In this document: positions 25,662 to 35,945 of the stretch, piece by piece
How positions within the stretch are numbered: position 1 is the first letter of the stretch
Layout: each line of letters opens with the position of its first letter
Source of the DNA: Cognatishimia sp. WU-CL00825
GTDB lineage: Bacteria; Pseudomonadota; Alphaproteobacteria; Rhodobacterales; Rhodobacteraceae
NCBI RefSeq assembly: GCF_040364665.1
Contig: NZ_BAABWX010000004.1
Location: 182,740-246,739, forward strand
DNA: 64,000 nt
Direction: 5' to 3'
Program-made: the position numbers and the translations under genes
The notes under the pieces: model-generated
What the model was told of the DNA's origin: nothing
Databases searched by the model: none
Seen by the model: the letters and a program-made list of their open reading frames with translations, nothing else

Positions 25662-26099
25662 TTAGGTGGTGGGCTTTAGGCGTTTACCAATCTCTTTTGT
25701 GAGATCATTCACATTGACGGCCTCGAGACTTCTGAGCATTGCCAGTTCAGCATCCCGCGACAGTTCGTTCAAGTAATCGGCAATAACAGGCCCGATTTCC
25801 GCGCCGTCATCACAGTGTCCACGGTGGCGCACAAGAACTGGGCTTGCCTCGTCCGAAATGGCCTCGTAGGCGTCGCGTAAAGTGATTTTTTCTGGCGATT
25901 TTGATAGGACGCTGCCACCACCAGCGCCTGCACGACCCGAAATTAGACCAGCCTTTTTTAGCCGTGACAGAACACGCCGGATAACAACAGGGTTGGTGCC
26001 AAATCCTTGGGCAAGCACCTCGGAGGTGACTGCTCCATCGTCTTTGTGGTGTGCTAGGACAGCAAGAATATGTGCTGCTATTGTTAGTTGGCTGTTCAC
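25662..26099 (-). CDS. Rrf2 family transcriptional regulator (YwnA-like)
   Basis: 145 residues. Rrf2 winged helix-turn-helix: QLTIAAHILAVLAHHK at the start, then TNPVVIRRVLSRLKKAGLI and the GRAGAGGGSVL wing. There is only one Cys (RHRGHCDDG), so it cannot build the three-Cys iron-sulfur site of NsrR/IscR; this matches the YwnA branch, several of which respond to electrophiles or antibiotics. The start is GTG 26099 with TTGAGGT upstream; a longer frame to 26177 adds a non-conserved stretch. 26100-26318 upstream holds no gene I can support. Confidence 0.85.
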   Translation of the reverse strand: MNSQLTIAAHILAVLAHHKDDGAVTSEVLAQGFGTNPVVIRRVLSRLKKAGLISGRAGAGGGSVLSKSPEKITLRDAYEAISDEASPVLVRHRGHCDDGAEIGPVIADYLNELSRDAELAMLRSLEAVNVNDLTKEIGKRLKPTT

Positions 26100-26318
26100 G
26101 ACGACCTCAAGAATGCTGTTTAACAACAGTAGCGGCAAGGGTGCGATATTTGCCAGTGCTTCCGTTCTATTAACCATAAACGAATGCAGAGAAAGCCAAT
26201 TGTTGCTCTGGACGGTCGTAGACCCAGCGCAAGAGAATAGTTGTAATCGCAGCTTAGCCGCTTTTGAAGCAGGTTTTCTGGGTCTTGTTCTTTGACAGTA
26301 GATTGGCGAAGTTGCGAG

Positions 26319-26897
26319 ATGACTTTAGAGCGTGACATTCAATCTTGTCGCCATTGTGCAGATCGCTTTGCGGCGACGCATTCGGGGCATGGGCCACGGC
26401 CCGTGGTTTGGTTTCAGCCAAGTGCGCGGATTTTGATTGCCGGGCAGGCACCTGGGGCGCGGGTGCATGACAGTGGCAAGCCTTTTACCGACCCGTCAGG
26501 GGATCGGTTGCGCGCCTGGATGGGGGTGGGCGAGGATGTGTTTTATGACAAATCCCGCCTAGCGATTGTGCCGATGGCGTTTTGCTTTCCCGGTTATAAT
26601 GCCCAAGGGTCTGATTTGCCGCCACCGCCGATCTGTGCCCGCAGTTGGCGGGCGCGGGTGATGGCGCAGCTACGCGATGTCAGGCTGACGCTATTGGTGG
26701 GGGGCCATGCGCAGAAATGGCATTTGAAATCCGGCTCTGTAACCGAAACCGTGATGCAGTGGCGCGATCATGCGCCGCGTGTCTTTCCCTTGCCTCATCC
26801 GTCGTGGCGCAATACTGGGTGGATCAAGAAAAACCCTTGGTTTGAAGCGGCGCTGTTGCCTGCATTGCGGGGGGCAGTCACGGAGGCTTTAAGATGA
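26319..26897 (+). CDS. Uracil-DNA glycosylase superfamily protein with Fe-S cysteines
   Basis: 192 residues. UDG-fold motif 1 appears as ILIAGQAPGARVHDSGKPF and motif 2 as PHPSWRNTG. Four Cys (10, 13, 89, 106) keep the C-x2-C...C-x16-C spacing of 4Fe-4S family-4 UDGs. The usual catalytic acid after GxxPG is not obvious (ARVHD), so true uracil excision is uncertain. Start ATG 26319 lacks a strong ribosome binding site; a TTG at 26292 adds nine residues. It overlaps the SseB-like gene by ATGA. Confidence 0.8.
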   Translation: MTLERDIQSCRHCADRFAATHSGHGPRPVVWFQPSARILIAGQAPGARVHDSGKPFTDPSGDRLRAWMGVGEDVFYDKSRLAIVPMAFCFPGYNAQGSDLPPPPICARSWRARVMAQLRDVRLTLLVGGHAQKWHLKSGSVTETVMQWRDHAPRVFPLPHPSWRNTGWIKKNPWFEAALLPALRGAVTEALR

Positions 26898-27682
26898 CAG
26901 ATACCCCTTTGGACACAGCCCATGCGGCGATGCAGGGCGCGCAGGGTGACGATGCGGCACGCTTGCGGTTTTATGAACGGCTGGCGGATGCAGAGCTGTT
27001 TTTATTGCTGACCAAAGAGGTGGAGGGCGAGAGTATTTCGCCTGAGGTATTTGAGGTGCAGGATCAGTCCTTTGTGCTGGTGTTTGATACCGAGGAGCGC
27101 CTGTCGGAATTTGTTGGCAAGGCGGCCCCCTATGTGGCGTTGTCAGGCCGTATGGTTGCACAGATGCTGGCCCCTTCGGGCATCGGGTTGGGGGTCAATC
27201 TGGACGTGGCACCGTCGTCGATTTTGATCCCGGCAGAGGCGCTGGGCTGGCTGGTTGACACATTAGACAATGCGCCGGACGAAGTGGAAACGCGGGTCGA
27301 CGCCTTTAGTGCGCCAGCGGGATTGCCCGAGGTGCTGATCACATCGCTGGATGCGAAATTGTCGACCGCAGTGGGTCTGGCGCGCTGGGCCTATTTGGTG
27401 GGCACCACCTATGAGAACGGTGTGCGGTCTCATATGTTGGGTTTTGTCGGCGCGGTGCCAGAGGCACAGGGGGCCTTGGCCAAGGCGGTTTCAGAGGCGC
27501 TGACATTTAGTGGCATTGACGCAGGCGCGCTTGACGTGGGCTTTTTTGACAGCTCTGATCCAGTGGCCGCGCAATTGGCGCGGGTTGGCTTGCGATTTGA
27601 TTTGCCAGAACCAGAGGTGGCGGTAGAGCACGTGCCGATTGCGCCTGGAAGCGATCCGCAAAAACCGCCAAAACTGCGTTAG
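26894..27682 (+). CDS. SseB family protein
   Basis: 262 residues, soluble and acidic. It matches the SseB N-terminal domain layout (ADAELFLLLTKEVEG; FVLVFDTEERLSEF; YVALSGRMVAQML) and continues into a C-terminal SseB-like half (GLPEVLITSLDAKLS; GVPEAQ-type loop; DVGFFDSSDPVAAQLARVG). Function of SseB proteins is unclear (enhanced serine sensitivity in E. coli). It starts within the stop of the UDG-like gene, so the two are probably co-translated. A 3'-end repeat copy follows. Confidence 0.72.
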   Translation: MTDTPLDTAHAAMQGAQGDDAARLRFYERLADAELFLLLTKEVEGESISPEVFEVQDQSFVLVFDTEERLSEFVGKAAPYVALSGRMVAQMLAPSGIGLGVNLDVAPSSILIPAEALGWLVDTLDNAPDEVETRVDAFSAPAGLPEVLITSLDAKLSTAVGLARWAYLVGTTYENGVRSHMLGFVGAVPEAQGALAKAVSEALTFSGIDAGALDVGFFDSSDPVAAQLARVGLRFDLPEPEVAVEHVPIAPGSDPQKPPKLR

Positions 27683-27697
27683 TGCGCGGTGTTGACC

Positions 27698-27730
27698 GCC
27701 TCCGGCGGGAGTATTTTTAGAAAGATGAAG
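27698..27730 (+). repeat. 3'-end dispersed repeat, copy B (after sseB-like gene)
   Basis: GCCTCCGGCGGGAGTATTT followed by the tail TTAGAAAGATGAAG. It begins 15 bases after a stop codon and runs in the gene's direction. The tail is identical to that of copy A. Confidence 0.8.
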
Positions 27731-27741
27731 GCGCGGCGCGG

Positions 27742-28671
27742 TTAATAGCCAGAGCTGCGGTCAACCAGGTGCAGCAGCGGTTGCTGGGCTTGGCCTCTGC
27801 GGATGTTTTCTGCAATCACTTGGCTTGCGGTGCTGGCACGAGTGTCAGCGGCAATATGCGGTGTGACCGTAACCTTTGGATGTGCCCAATAGGGATCAGT
27901 TGCGGGCAGCGGTTCTTGGCGAAAAACATCCAATGTGGCGTGGGCAATGTGATCGCTGTTGAGCGCGTCTAAGAGGGCGGCGTCCTCTATCAGACTGCCA
28001 CGGCCCGGGTTAATGATGCGTGCGCTTTGGGGCAATTGCGCAAGGGTTTTTGCGTTGAGCGTGTTGTCGGTGGCGGGCGTGTTGGGCAGCAACAGGATCA
28101 GGATTTCGGCTGTGCTGAGCGCCTGTTGCAACCCGTCTTGGCCATGGGTGCAAGTGACATTTGCCAGCGTTTTTGGGCTGCGTGACCAACCGGTGACTTG
28201 AAAGCCCAGCTGTGAGAGCGCAATGGCGCAGGCTTGGCCGAGCTGGCCGAGGCCGAGAATTGTTATGTGGCGTTCTTGGGCTAGCGGCGGCACTTTGGGT
28301 TGCCAAATGCCGTTTGGCGTGGCGAGGGATGCGTCGATATTTAGGTGGTAGCGCAGGCAATGCCCGGTGACCCATTCCACCATGCCTTGGGTGAGCCCCG
28401 GATCCACCATGCGGCAGAGCGGCATGGTCAGGCTTTGGTTGCTGACAATTTTCTCTACCCCCGCCCAGAGACTGAGCACGGCTTTGCAATTCTGATAGGG
28501 TGCGAAATCCTGCAGGTCGCTGCTGGGGGCGTAGATGATATAGTCGGTTTGTTGCGGGGCATGGGATAGGCTGAGATCGACGTCGAGATCTGCGGCTTGA
28601 AAAGCCTGAATGAGCGGGGATTGGTAGTCTGTCCAGTTTTCAGTACCGGCGGCAAACAACACGTTGATCAT
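27742..28671 (-). CDS. ghrA: GhrA-type glyoxylate/hydroxypyruvate reductase
   Basis: 309 residues, D-2-hydroxyacid dehydrogenase family. Rossmann motif ITILGLGQLGQACA, catalytic Arg in INPGRGSLI, Glu in FRQEPLP, and His in VTPHIAADT. The N-terminus (INVLFAAGTENW) and overall length match GhrA, which reduces glyoxylate and hydroxypyruvate with NADPH. ATG 28671 overlaps the VOC gene stop by ATGA. 111 further upstream in-frame codons are shadow of the VOC gene. Confidence 0.9.
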   Translation of the reverse strand: MINVLFAAGTENWTDYQSPLIQAFQAADLDVDLSLSHAPQQTDYIIYAPSSDLQDFAPYQNCKAVLSLWAGVEKIVSNQSLTMPLCRMVDPGLTQGMVEWVTGHCLRYHLNIDASLATPNGIWQPKVPPLAQERHITILGLGQLGQACAIALSQLGFQVTGWSRSPKTLANVTCTHGQDGLQQALSTAEILILLLPNTPATDNTLNAKTLAQLPQSARIINPGRGSLIEDAALLDALNSDHIAHATLDVFRQEPLPATDPYWAHPKVTVTPHIAADTRASTASQVIAENIRRGQAQQPLLHLVDRSSGY

Positions 28672-29078
28672 TTGGCGAAGACCTCTGACATATTGGCAAA
28701 TCCTTTGATTTCGATAGCATTGCCAGCCGGGTCGCGAAAGAACATCGTGGCCTGCTCGCCGGCTTGTCCCTGAAAGCGGATTTGTGGCTCTAGCTCGAAC
28801 ACAAGCGCGCTTTGGCGCAGATGGTCGGCCAACGCTTGCCAGTCTGCCATCGGCAGAATGACACCCAGATGTGGCATGGGCACGCTGTGAGCACCGACCT
28901 GTCCGGTGTTTGTGCTGGCAAAAGGCGCGCCAAGGTGCAGTGAAATTTGGTGGCCAAAGAAATTGTAATCCACCCATGTGTCGGTGCTGCGGCCTTGGGG
29001 ACACCCCAGCAGGGTACCATAAAACTGCCGCGCGGCACCTAGGTCATCAACATGATAGGCGAGGTGAAAAATGCTCAT
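28668..29078 (-). CDS. VOC (glyoxalase/dioxygenase fold) family protein
   Basis: 136 residues with two beta-alpha-beta-beta-beta repeats. It starts FHLAYHVDDLGAARQFYGTLLGC and ends FFRDPAGNAIEIKGF, supplying His and Glu metal ligands typical of VOC enzymes. Substrate is unknown; the operon with a GhrA-type reductase suggests small aldehyde or keto-acid handling. The gene is divergent from a LysR gene, and a T-N11-A dyad sits in between. Confidence 0.85.
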   Translation of the reverse strand: MSIFHLAYHVDDLGAARQFYGTLLGCPQGRSTDTWVDYNFFGHQISLHLGAPFASTNTGQVGAHSVPMPHLGVILPMADWQALADHLRQSALVFELEPQIRFQGQAGEQATMFFRDPAGNAIEIKGFANMSEVFAK

Positions 29079-29093
29079 ATGTTCAAAGGTCCT

Positions 29094-29108
29094 TTGCTAC
29101 TGTGGCAA
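29094..29108. promoter_or_regulatory. Candidate LysR binding site
   Basis: TTGC-N7-GCAA (a T-N11-A LysR box) with TCCTT/AGGA extensions. It lies 15 nt from the VOC start and about 65 nt from the LysR start, in the 93-nt divergent gap. Confidence 0.6.
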
Positions 29109-29171
29109 GGATAACAGCGGGGACAATAAATAGGCTAGCTTGTTATTGTGGTTTCAGACATAAGAAAAACT

Positions 29172-30005
29172 ATGGATTTGAGATTTATAGAAAGCCTGAT
29201 CTGGGCGGTGGATCTTGGGTCTGTTGCAGGTGCGGCGCGGCGATTGAATGTGACGCCCGCTGCGGTGTCGCAACGTATTCTTGCGCTTGAGGCGGAGTTA
29301 AAGGTGGCCTTGTTGTTGCGGGATGGGCGGACGATGACGGCGACGCCAGACTGTCTGTTGATCTTGCCGGACCTGCGCAGGCTGCTGCAATTGCGCGCCG
29401 GGCTGGATGCAACGTTGGTACAAGATCAGCTGCAAGGTGCTTTGCGCGTCGGGGCCATTTCGACCATGTTGGGTGTGAATGGCGTGCCATTGGTGCATCG
29501 ATTGCGGGCCGAGGCACCAGAGATTGAGCTGAGCTTGTTGCCTGGCTCGTCGCAGGAACTGTTCGCGCGGTTTGAACGGGGGGAACTGGATGCAGCCTTG
29601 ATGGTGAAGCCGCCCTTTGAACTGCCCAAAACGATGCAATTTCTGAGAATGTGCGAGCAAAAGATTGGGGTTTTTGCGCGACCGGACTTGGCGCTTGATG
29701 CGCCGTTCATTGCCTATATTCGCGAGACTTGGGGTGGTGCCAAATGTTGGCGGGCGTTGAAGGCGGCTTATGCTGCGCCTGAAATCATCTGCGAAATGGA
29801 TGCGGTTGAAACCATCACGCAATTGGTGCGTGATGGTTTGGGGCGAGCGGTTTTGCCAATGTGGGCTGGGATGAAGCCACAGGCTGACGATCTGGTTTTT
29901 ACACCATTGTCGGCCAGTCGAGAGGTTGGATTGCTGACTTGGCGCAAGGATCGGGATCGCCCGGTGCAGGCCATTATGCGGGCGGCATTAGGGTTGAAGG
30001 ACTAG
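29172..30005 (+). CDS. LysR family transcriptional regulator
   Basis: 277 residues. N-terminal helix-turn-helix (GSVAGAARRLNVTPAAVSQRI), then a periplasmic-binding-like effector domain (LRVGAISTMLG...). ATG 29172 is preferred over 29148 because the helix-turn-helix begins directly after MDLRFIESLIW. Divergent from the VOC-ghrA pair, so it probably regulates that pair and itself. Confidence 0.9.
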   Translation: MDLRFIESLIWAVDLGSVAGAARRLNVTPAAVSQRILALEAELKVALLLRDGRTMTATPDCLLILPDLRRLLQLRAGLDATLVQDQLQGALRVGAISTMLGVNGVPLVHRLRAEAPEIELSLLPGSSQELFARFERGELDAALMVKPPFELPKTMQFLRMCEQKIGVFARPDLALDAPFIAYIRETWGGAKCWRALKAAYAAPEIICEMDAVETITQLVRDGLGRAVLPMWAGMKPQADDLVFTPLSASREVGLLTWRKDRDRPVQAIMRAALGLKD

Positions 30006-30011
30006 GCGAGG

Positions 30012-31151
30012 TTACCTTGGGCGGTGTACATGGGCGCTTTGGATCATGCCAAAGGCCACCATGAGGACCAACATGGCAGAACCGCCGTAGCTGACCAAGG
30101 GCAGGGGCACGCCGACCACCGGGGCCATGCCCATGACCATCGACATATTAACCGAGAAGAACAGAAAGAAAGTACCGGCAATCCCCATGGTCATCAGGGC
30201 AGAAAAGCGGTCTTTGTTGGCAATGGCTGAGCTGATGCAGAACAGGATGATCAGGGCGTAGAGCCCGAGTAAGGACACGGCACCAATAAAGCCAAATTCT
30301 TCGGCCAAAGTGGTGAAAATAAAGTCGGTGTGTTTTTCTGGCAGAAAATTTAACCGGCTTTGGGTGCCTTGCATGAAGCCTCGTCCGGTCCAGCCTCCAG
30401 ACCCTAAAGCGATTTTGGATTGGGTGATGTGGTAGCCCGCGCCCAGAGGATCAGAAGCTGGGTCCAAAAACGTATCGATGCGGCGATATTGATAGTCTTT
30501 TAAGAGTTGCCAAGACGCGCCGCGCGATTGGAAGACTGCAGTGACCACACCGATGCCAAGCGCAAAAACTGCGGCGAAATAGCCCCAGTGTAGCCCGGCC
30601 ATGAACATGACAATCGCCCCGCCCATCAGCAAGAGCAGCGAAGTCCCAAGGTCGGGCTGGCGCAGCACAAGATAGGTGGGCACCAGAATGATAAAAATCG
30701 GCAGGATAATCCACAGCGGTTTTGAGGTCTTTTGCGCGGGCAACCAATCGTAATAGGCGGCCAGAAACATCACCAGGGTGATTTTCATCAGCTCTGAGGG
30801 CTGCAGCCGCATAAAGCCAAGGTCAATCCAGCGCTGGGCTCCCATTTGCACAGACCCCATGAATTCGACAAGAACCAACAGGATCAATGACCCGGCATAG
30901 AGCACGCCTGAGACGTTGCGCCAGAACCAGATTGGCACCATGGCGATGGCGAACATCAGCCCAAGCCCCATGACAAACCGTTTCATTTGCGCAGAGGCCC
31001 AAGGGGCAAAGTCGCCGCCCGCCACAGAATAGAGCATCAGGAATCCGATGCCCGCCACCGAGGCCAAAAGCAAAACCAAGGGCCAATTCAGGTGCAGCAC
31101 CTTACGCAGGCCAGTTGGGACGGTTTTGACGGAATGTTCTAGATAGCTCAT
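30012..31151 (-). CDS. rodA: Rod-shape peptidoglycan glycosyltransferase RodA
   Basis: 379 residues, SEDS family, about ten transmembrane helices. Conserved segments: LGYLFQPSELMK-like MRLQPSELMKITL, GGWTGRGFMQGTQSRLNFLPEKHTDFIF, and VPLPLVSYGGSAML near the end. RodA polymerises glycan strands with PBP2 in the elongasome. It overlaps mrdA by ATGA and is last in the mreB-mreC-mreD-mrdA-rodA run. Confidence 0.97.
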   Translation of the reverse strand: MSYLEHSVKTVPTGLRKVLHLNWPLVLLLASVAGIGFLMLYSVAGGDFAPWASAQMKRFVMGLGLMFAIAMVPIWFWRNVSGVLYAGSLILLVLVEFMGSVQMGAQRWIDLGFMRLQPSELMKITLVMFLAAYYDWLPAQKTSKPLWIILPIFIILVPTYLVLRQPDLGTSLLLLMGGAIVMFMAGLHWGYFAAVFALGIGVVTAVFQSRGASWQLLKDYQYRRIDTFLDPASDPLGAGYHITQSKIALGSGGWTGRGFMQGTQSRLNFLPEKHTDFIFTTLAEEFGFIGAVSLLGLYALIILFCISSAIANKDRFSALMTMGIAGTFFLFFSVNMSMVMGMAPVVGVPLPLVSYGGSAMLVLMVAFGMIQSAHVHRPR

Positions 31152-33094
31152 GCGCGATCTCGTCCCGTGCTACGCAATTGCGGGAATTCGCGGCGCAGCC
31201 TTTCTTGTTGCGCTTTGATGCGGGCACGGTCCTTGCGTGGATAGGCGTCAAGCGGTGGATCACCGCCGTAAAGCGCTTGTAATGTGATGTCGCGGGCGAC
31301 GGGGGTGGCCGCAGAGGACCCGCCGCCATGTTCGATGATCACGGCCACCGCGATTTGGGGATCGTCATAGGGGGCGAAATTCACAAACAGGCCGTGGTCG
31401 CGGCGCTCCCAGGGCAGGTCTTCGTTGCGGATGACACCAGCGCGGCGCTCGGCGGCGGTGATGTTGCGCACCTGGCTGGTGCCGGTTTTGCCCGCAAGTC
31501 GGAAATCGTCTGCAATGATGCGCTGGCTATAGGCCGTGCCTTTGCGGTTGTTTGACACCGCATACATGGCTTTGCGTACGATGCGCAGGTGATTGGCGTT
31601 CACATCCAGCTTGGGGATTTCATCGGGGGGGGCGGATTGGTCGATGCCGTTGACCGACTTTACCAGTCGCGGCTCCAAGGCCTTGCCCGAGGCCAGACGG
31701 GCGGTCATCACCGCAAGTTGCAAAGGTGACGCCAGCACAAAGCCTTGTCCAATCGACGAGTTTACGGTGTCCCCAATCACCCATGGGCTGTCGCGGTTGC
31801 GCTGTTTCCAGGCTTTTGTGGGGGTCAGGCCAGAGGCCACCGCTGACATGGGGATGCCGTGTTTCACACCCAGGCCCAGACGATTGGCCATATTGGTGAT
31901 GTTTTCGATGCCCACTTCGAGTGCGCATTCATAAAAGAACACATCGCAGCTCTCGCGGATGGCAGTTTCCAGATTCATGTGCCCGTGGCCGCCACGCTTC
32001 CAGCAATGGAAGCGCCGGTTTGAAACTGTCAGGTGGCCGGGGCACCAATAGGTGCTTTCTGAATTGATGATGCCCGCTTCGAGGGCGGCCAGCGCGACCA
32101 CCATTTTGAATGTGGAGCCGGGCGGATAGGTGCCTTGAACGGATTTTGTCGCCAGTGGGCGGTGGCTATTTTCGGTCAAGAGGCCGTAGTCCGCCACGGA
32201 GATGCCGCGCACAAAGAGGTTTGGATCAAAACTGGGCGCCGAGTTGATCGCAAGGATATCACCGGACTTACAATCCATGACAACCGCGGCTGCGCTTTCC
32301 TCGCCAAGGCGGGCTTGAACATAGCTTTGCAGCTTTTGGTCGATGGTCAGTTGCAAATCGTCACCGGCTTGGCCTTCGCGGCGGTCAAGCTCGCGCATGA
32401 CACGCCCAACGGCGTTGACTTCGACCTGTTTGGTGCCAGCTTTGCCGCGCAGGTTGGTTTCGCGTTTGGCCTCGATGCCAACCTTGCCAATTTGAAAGCG
32501 CGGGATCAGGAGCAATTGATCCGGATCTTCGATCTTGGACAGATCATAATCAGAGACCGGGCCGACATAGCCGATCACATGGGCAAATTCGGTGCCCAAC
32601 GGGTATTTGCGTGACAGGCCGACCTCGGGGGTGACGCCGGGCAGGGCGGGGGCGTTGACGGCAACGCGGGACATTTCTTCCCAGCTGATACGCTCGGCGA
32701 TGGTGACCGGCAGAAAGGGCGGGGAACGCTCCATTTCAGTCATGGCGCGGTTGAGTGCACCGTCATCAAGTTCGATCAGGGTCGACAGACGGGCGATGAC
32801 TTCGGTCACATTGCCCGCATCTTCGCGCACCATGGTGATGCGATATGACGGTTCGTTGGCAGCGATGATCACGCCGTTTCGGTCAAAGATTTCGCCACGC
32901 GCCGGGGGGATCAGGCGAATGTTGATGCGGTTTTCTTCGGCGAGCAAGCGGAACTCATCGGCTTGGTCGACCTGCAGGTAGCGCATACGCAGGCCAAGCC
33001 CGCCCATAAAGGCCAGTTGGGCCCCACCCAAAAGCAAGCCGCGCCGGGTCAGTTTATTTTGGCTAGCGGCTGTGTCCGCTGGGGTGCGTCTCAT
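31148..33094 (-). CDS. mrdA: Penicillin-binding protein 2 (elongation transpeptidase)
   Basis: 648 residues. N-terminal transmembrane anchor (LLLGGAQLAFMGGLGLR), pedestal domain, then transpeptidase with SxxK (PPGSTFKMV), SxN-type SCD and KTGTSQV. It crosslinks peptidoglycan made by RodA. ATG 33094 overlaps the mreD stop by ATGA; the reading frame is open for 71 more codons but these lie inside mreD. Confidence 0.97.
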   Translation of the reverse strand: MRRTPADTAASQNKLTRRGLLLGGAQLAFMGGLGLRMRYLQVDQADEFRLLAEENRINIRLIPPARGEIFDRNGVIIAANEPSYRITMVREDAGNVTEVIARLSTLIELDDGALNRAMTEMERSPPFLPVTIAERISWEEMSRVAVNAPALPGVTPEVGLSRKYPLGTEFAHVIGYVGPVSDYDLSKIEDPDQLLLIPRFQIGKVGIEAKRETNLRGKAGTKQVEVNAVGRVMRELDRREGQAGDDLQLTIDQKLQSYVQARLGEESAAAVVMDCKSGDILAINSAPSFDPNLFVRGISVADYGLLTENSHRPLATKSVQGTYPPGSTFKMVVALAALEAGIINSESTYWCPGHLTVSNRRFHCWKRGGHGHMNLETAIRESCDVFFYECALEVGIENITNMANRLGLGVKHGIPMSAVASGLTPTKAWKQRNRDSPWVIGDTVNSSIGQGFVLASPLQLAVMTARLASGKALEPRLVKSVNGIDQSAPPDEIPKLDVNANHLRIVRKAMYAVSNNRKGTAYSQRIIADDFRLAGKTGTSQVRNITAAERRAGVIRNEDLPWERRDHGLFVNFAPYDDPQIAVAVIIEHGGGSSAATPVARDITLQALYGGDPPLDAYPRKDRARIKAQQERLRREFPQLRSTGRDRA

Positions 33095-33630
33095 ATGCGG
33101 CCTGCCAATCCGTCCCGTTCGCGTGGCGTGGTTTTGCGCAGGCGCAGAAAGGCATAGCAAAACAGCGCAACGAGCGGGTAGGCGAGGACGCTCATGATGA
33201 CTTGGATCAGCGAGAGACCTAGCGAGGTTTGATCCACAAAAAACACCGCAGATAGAATGCGATTGCCAAGCACAATTGCCGTCATGGCGCTGGCGGCGGT
33301 CAGCCATTCAACGCTGAAAGGCATATCAAGCATGGTTTGAGAGCGACGGCGCAGGTTTTCCGTGACCAGCACCACAACGGCGGCCATCAGGCCGGGCGGG
33401 CGTTGAAACAGGAAATCGGCCAGCAAAAAGGCCGCTGCAATCAGCAGGACGGGCACATAGGTGGGGCGGCGCAGCACCCAGACACAACACAGGGTGATCA
33501 GAAGATCAGGCCCCGTCCAGCGTTTTGGAATGGTTTCCAGCGGCAACAATTGCCAATACATGATGGTCAAGCACATGGCGGCAAAGGCGATGCGCATGAT
33601 CCAGAGGCGTGTTTCGGCATTATCAGCCAT
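33091..33630 (-). CDS. mreD: Rod-shape-determining protein MreD
   Basis: 179 residues, five or six hydrophobic helices, small MreD-type protein (RIAFAAMCLTIMYWQLLPLE; FLFQRPPGLMA; FSVEWLTA). It links MreC and MreB in the elongasome. ATG 33630 overlaps the end of mreC by 8 nt; 26 extra upstream codons are mreC shadow. Sequence conservation is low in this family, so position in the operon is the main support. Confidence 0.92.
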   Translation of the reverse strand: MADNAETRLWIMRIAFAAMCLTIMYWQLLPLETIPKRWTGPDLLITLCCVWVLRRPTYVPVLLIAAAFLLADFLFQRPPGLMAAVVVLVTENLRRRSQTMLDMPFSVEWLTAASAMTAIVLGNRILSAVFFVDQTSLGLSLIQVIMSVLAYPLVALFCYAFLRLRKTTPRERDGLAGRI

Positions 33631-34555
33631 CACCACCCTCGTTTTCTGAGGGTGACAGCGATGGATCCTCTGGTGCGATGTTGCTTTGCAAAAGCGTATC
33701 CGGGGCAATCAATTCCCCTGGCGCTGTGATTTTTTCCTGACCGTGGTCGCGCAAAACCCGCAGGAATTCAAGACGTTCGTAGTCTGCTGACAGGCGCACA
33801 CGCAGGCGGCCACCGGGATCAGAGGCCACGTGACCAATCAGCAATCCGGACGGGAAGACGCCGCCATCCCCAGAGGATTCAATGCGGTCGCCGGGGCGGA
33901 TTTGGTCTTTGTTTTCCAGAAAATCGATATGGGGCGCGATGGTGTTGTCCCCGACAATCAAGGCGGTTTGCCCAGAGGGCTGGATCGTGGCGGGAATGCG
34001 CGATGAGCTGTCAGACAGCAAGATAACGCGGCTTGTGGTTTGACCCACTCCCGAAATGCGGCCGACCAGCCCGATGCCGTCCATCGCGGCCCAGCCATCA
34101 ATGATGCCATCGCGGGCACCAATATTCAGCAGCACCGATTGGCGAAACGGCGAGCCGCTGTCCGCCAAGACCACGCCGGTCACAAAGGTGAGTCGCGGAT
34201 CAAGCCGCACATTGTTGAGGTCCAACAGGCGGGCGTTTTCCTGTTCAAGCTGTAGCGCGGCTTCTTTCCAGGCTTTCATCTGCTGGAGTTCGCGGCGCAG
34301 TTCTTTGTTTTGGTCCACAACTCGCTGATAGCTTTGCACATCGCGCAACAGATTGATCGTGCCGGTGACAGGTGCCATAACCCATTCAAAGGAGGGCACA
34401 AAACGGTCAGTGACCATGGCGCGGAAACGTTCAACACGCGGGCTGTCGATGCGCCAAACCAGAAAGATTGCCAGCAGGCACGCCACAAGGATCCCAATCA
34501 AGAGCCGCTTGAGTGGGGCGACATAATCTTCGCCTTGTGCTCTGTCTCGGGCCAT
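33623..34555 (-). CDS. mreC: Rod-shape-determining protein MreC
   Basis: 310 residues. One N-terminal transmembrane helix (LLIGILVACLLAIFLVW), then a coiled-coil (LRRELQQMKAWKEAALQLEQEN split over residues about 85-108), then the beta-barrel domain with GVLADSGSPFRQSVLLNIG and DGIGLVGRISGVG. The C-terminus is Pro/Ser/Glu-rich. MreC scaffolds PBP2 activation in the periplasm. It lies 88 nt after mreB. Confidence 0.95.
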   Translation of the reverse strand: MARDRAQGEDYVAPLKRLLIGILVACLLAIFLVWRIDSPRVERFRAMVTDRFVPSFEWVMAPVTGTINLLRDVQSYQRVVDQNKELRRELQQMKAWKEAALQLEQENARLLDLNNVRLDPRLTFVTGVVLADSGSPFRQSVLLNIGARDGIIDGWAAMDGIGLVGRISGVGQTTSRVILLSDSSSRIPATIQPSGQTALIVGDNTIAPHIDFLENKDQIRPGDRIESSGDGGVFPSGLLIGHVASDPGGRLRVRLSADYERLEFLRVLRDHGQEKITAPGELIAPDTLLQSNIAPEDPSLSPSENEGGDG

Positions 34556-34643
34556 GAATCCTCTGGTTCAGAACAGGTTTGTATAGAATATGGTGGCAGG
34601 CCGGGGCTTGCCAAGTTTTTCGAAAAACCGATCGATGGGCTGA

Positions 34644-35828
<1,185 letters not shown>

Positions 35829-35945
35829 TTAAAAATGCGGTCGTCAGAGCAGCAAGATTATGCTGGGTGGCGCGTGAAATGGGACCTGTTGTCGTCCGCG
35901 ATTCTGCGGTAGGTCGAGGCGATCACTAGGACTGGAATTGCACCG

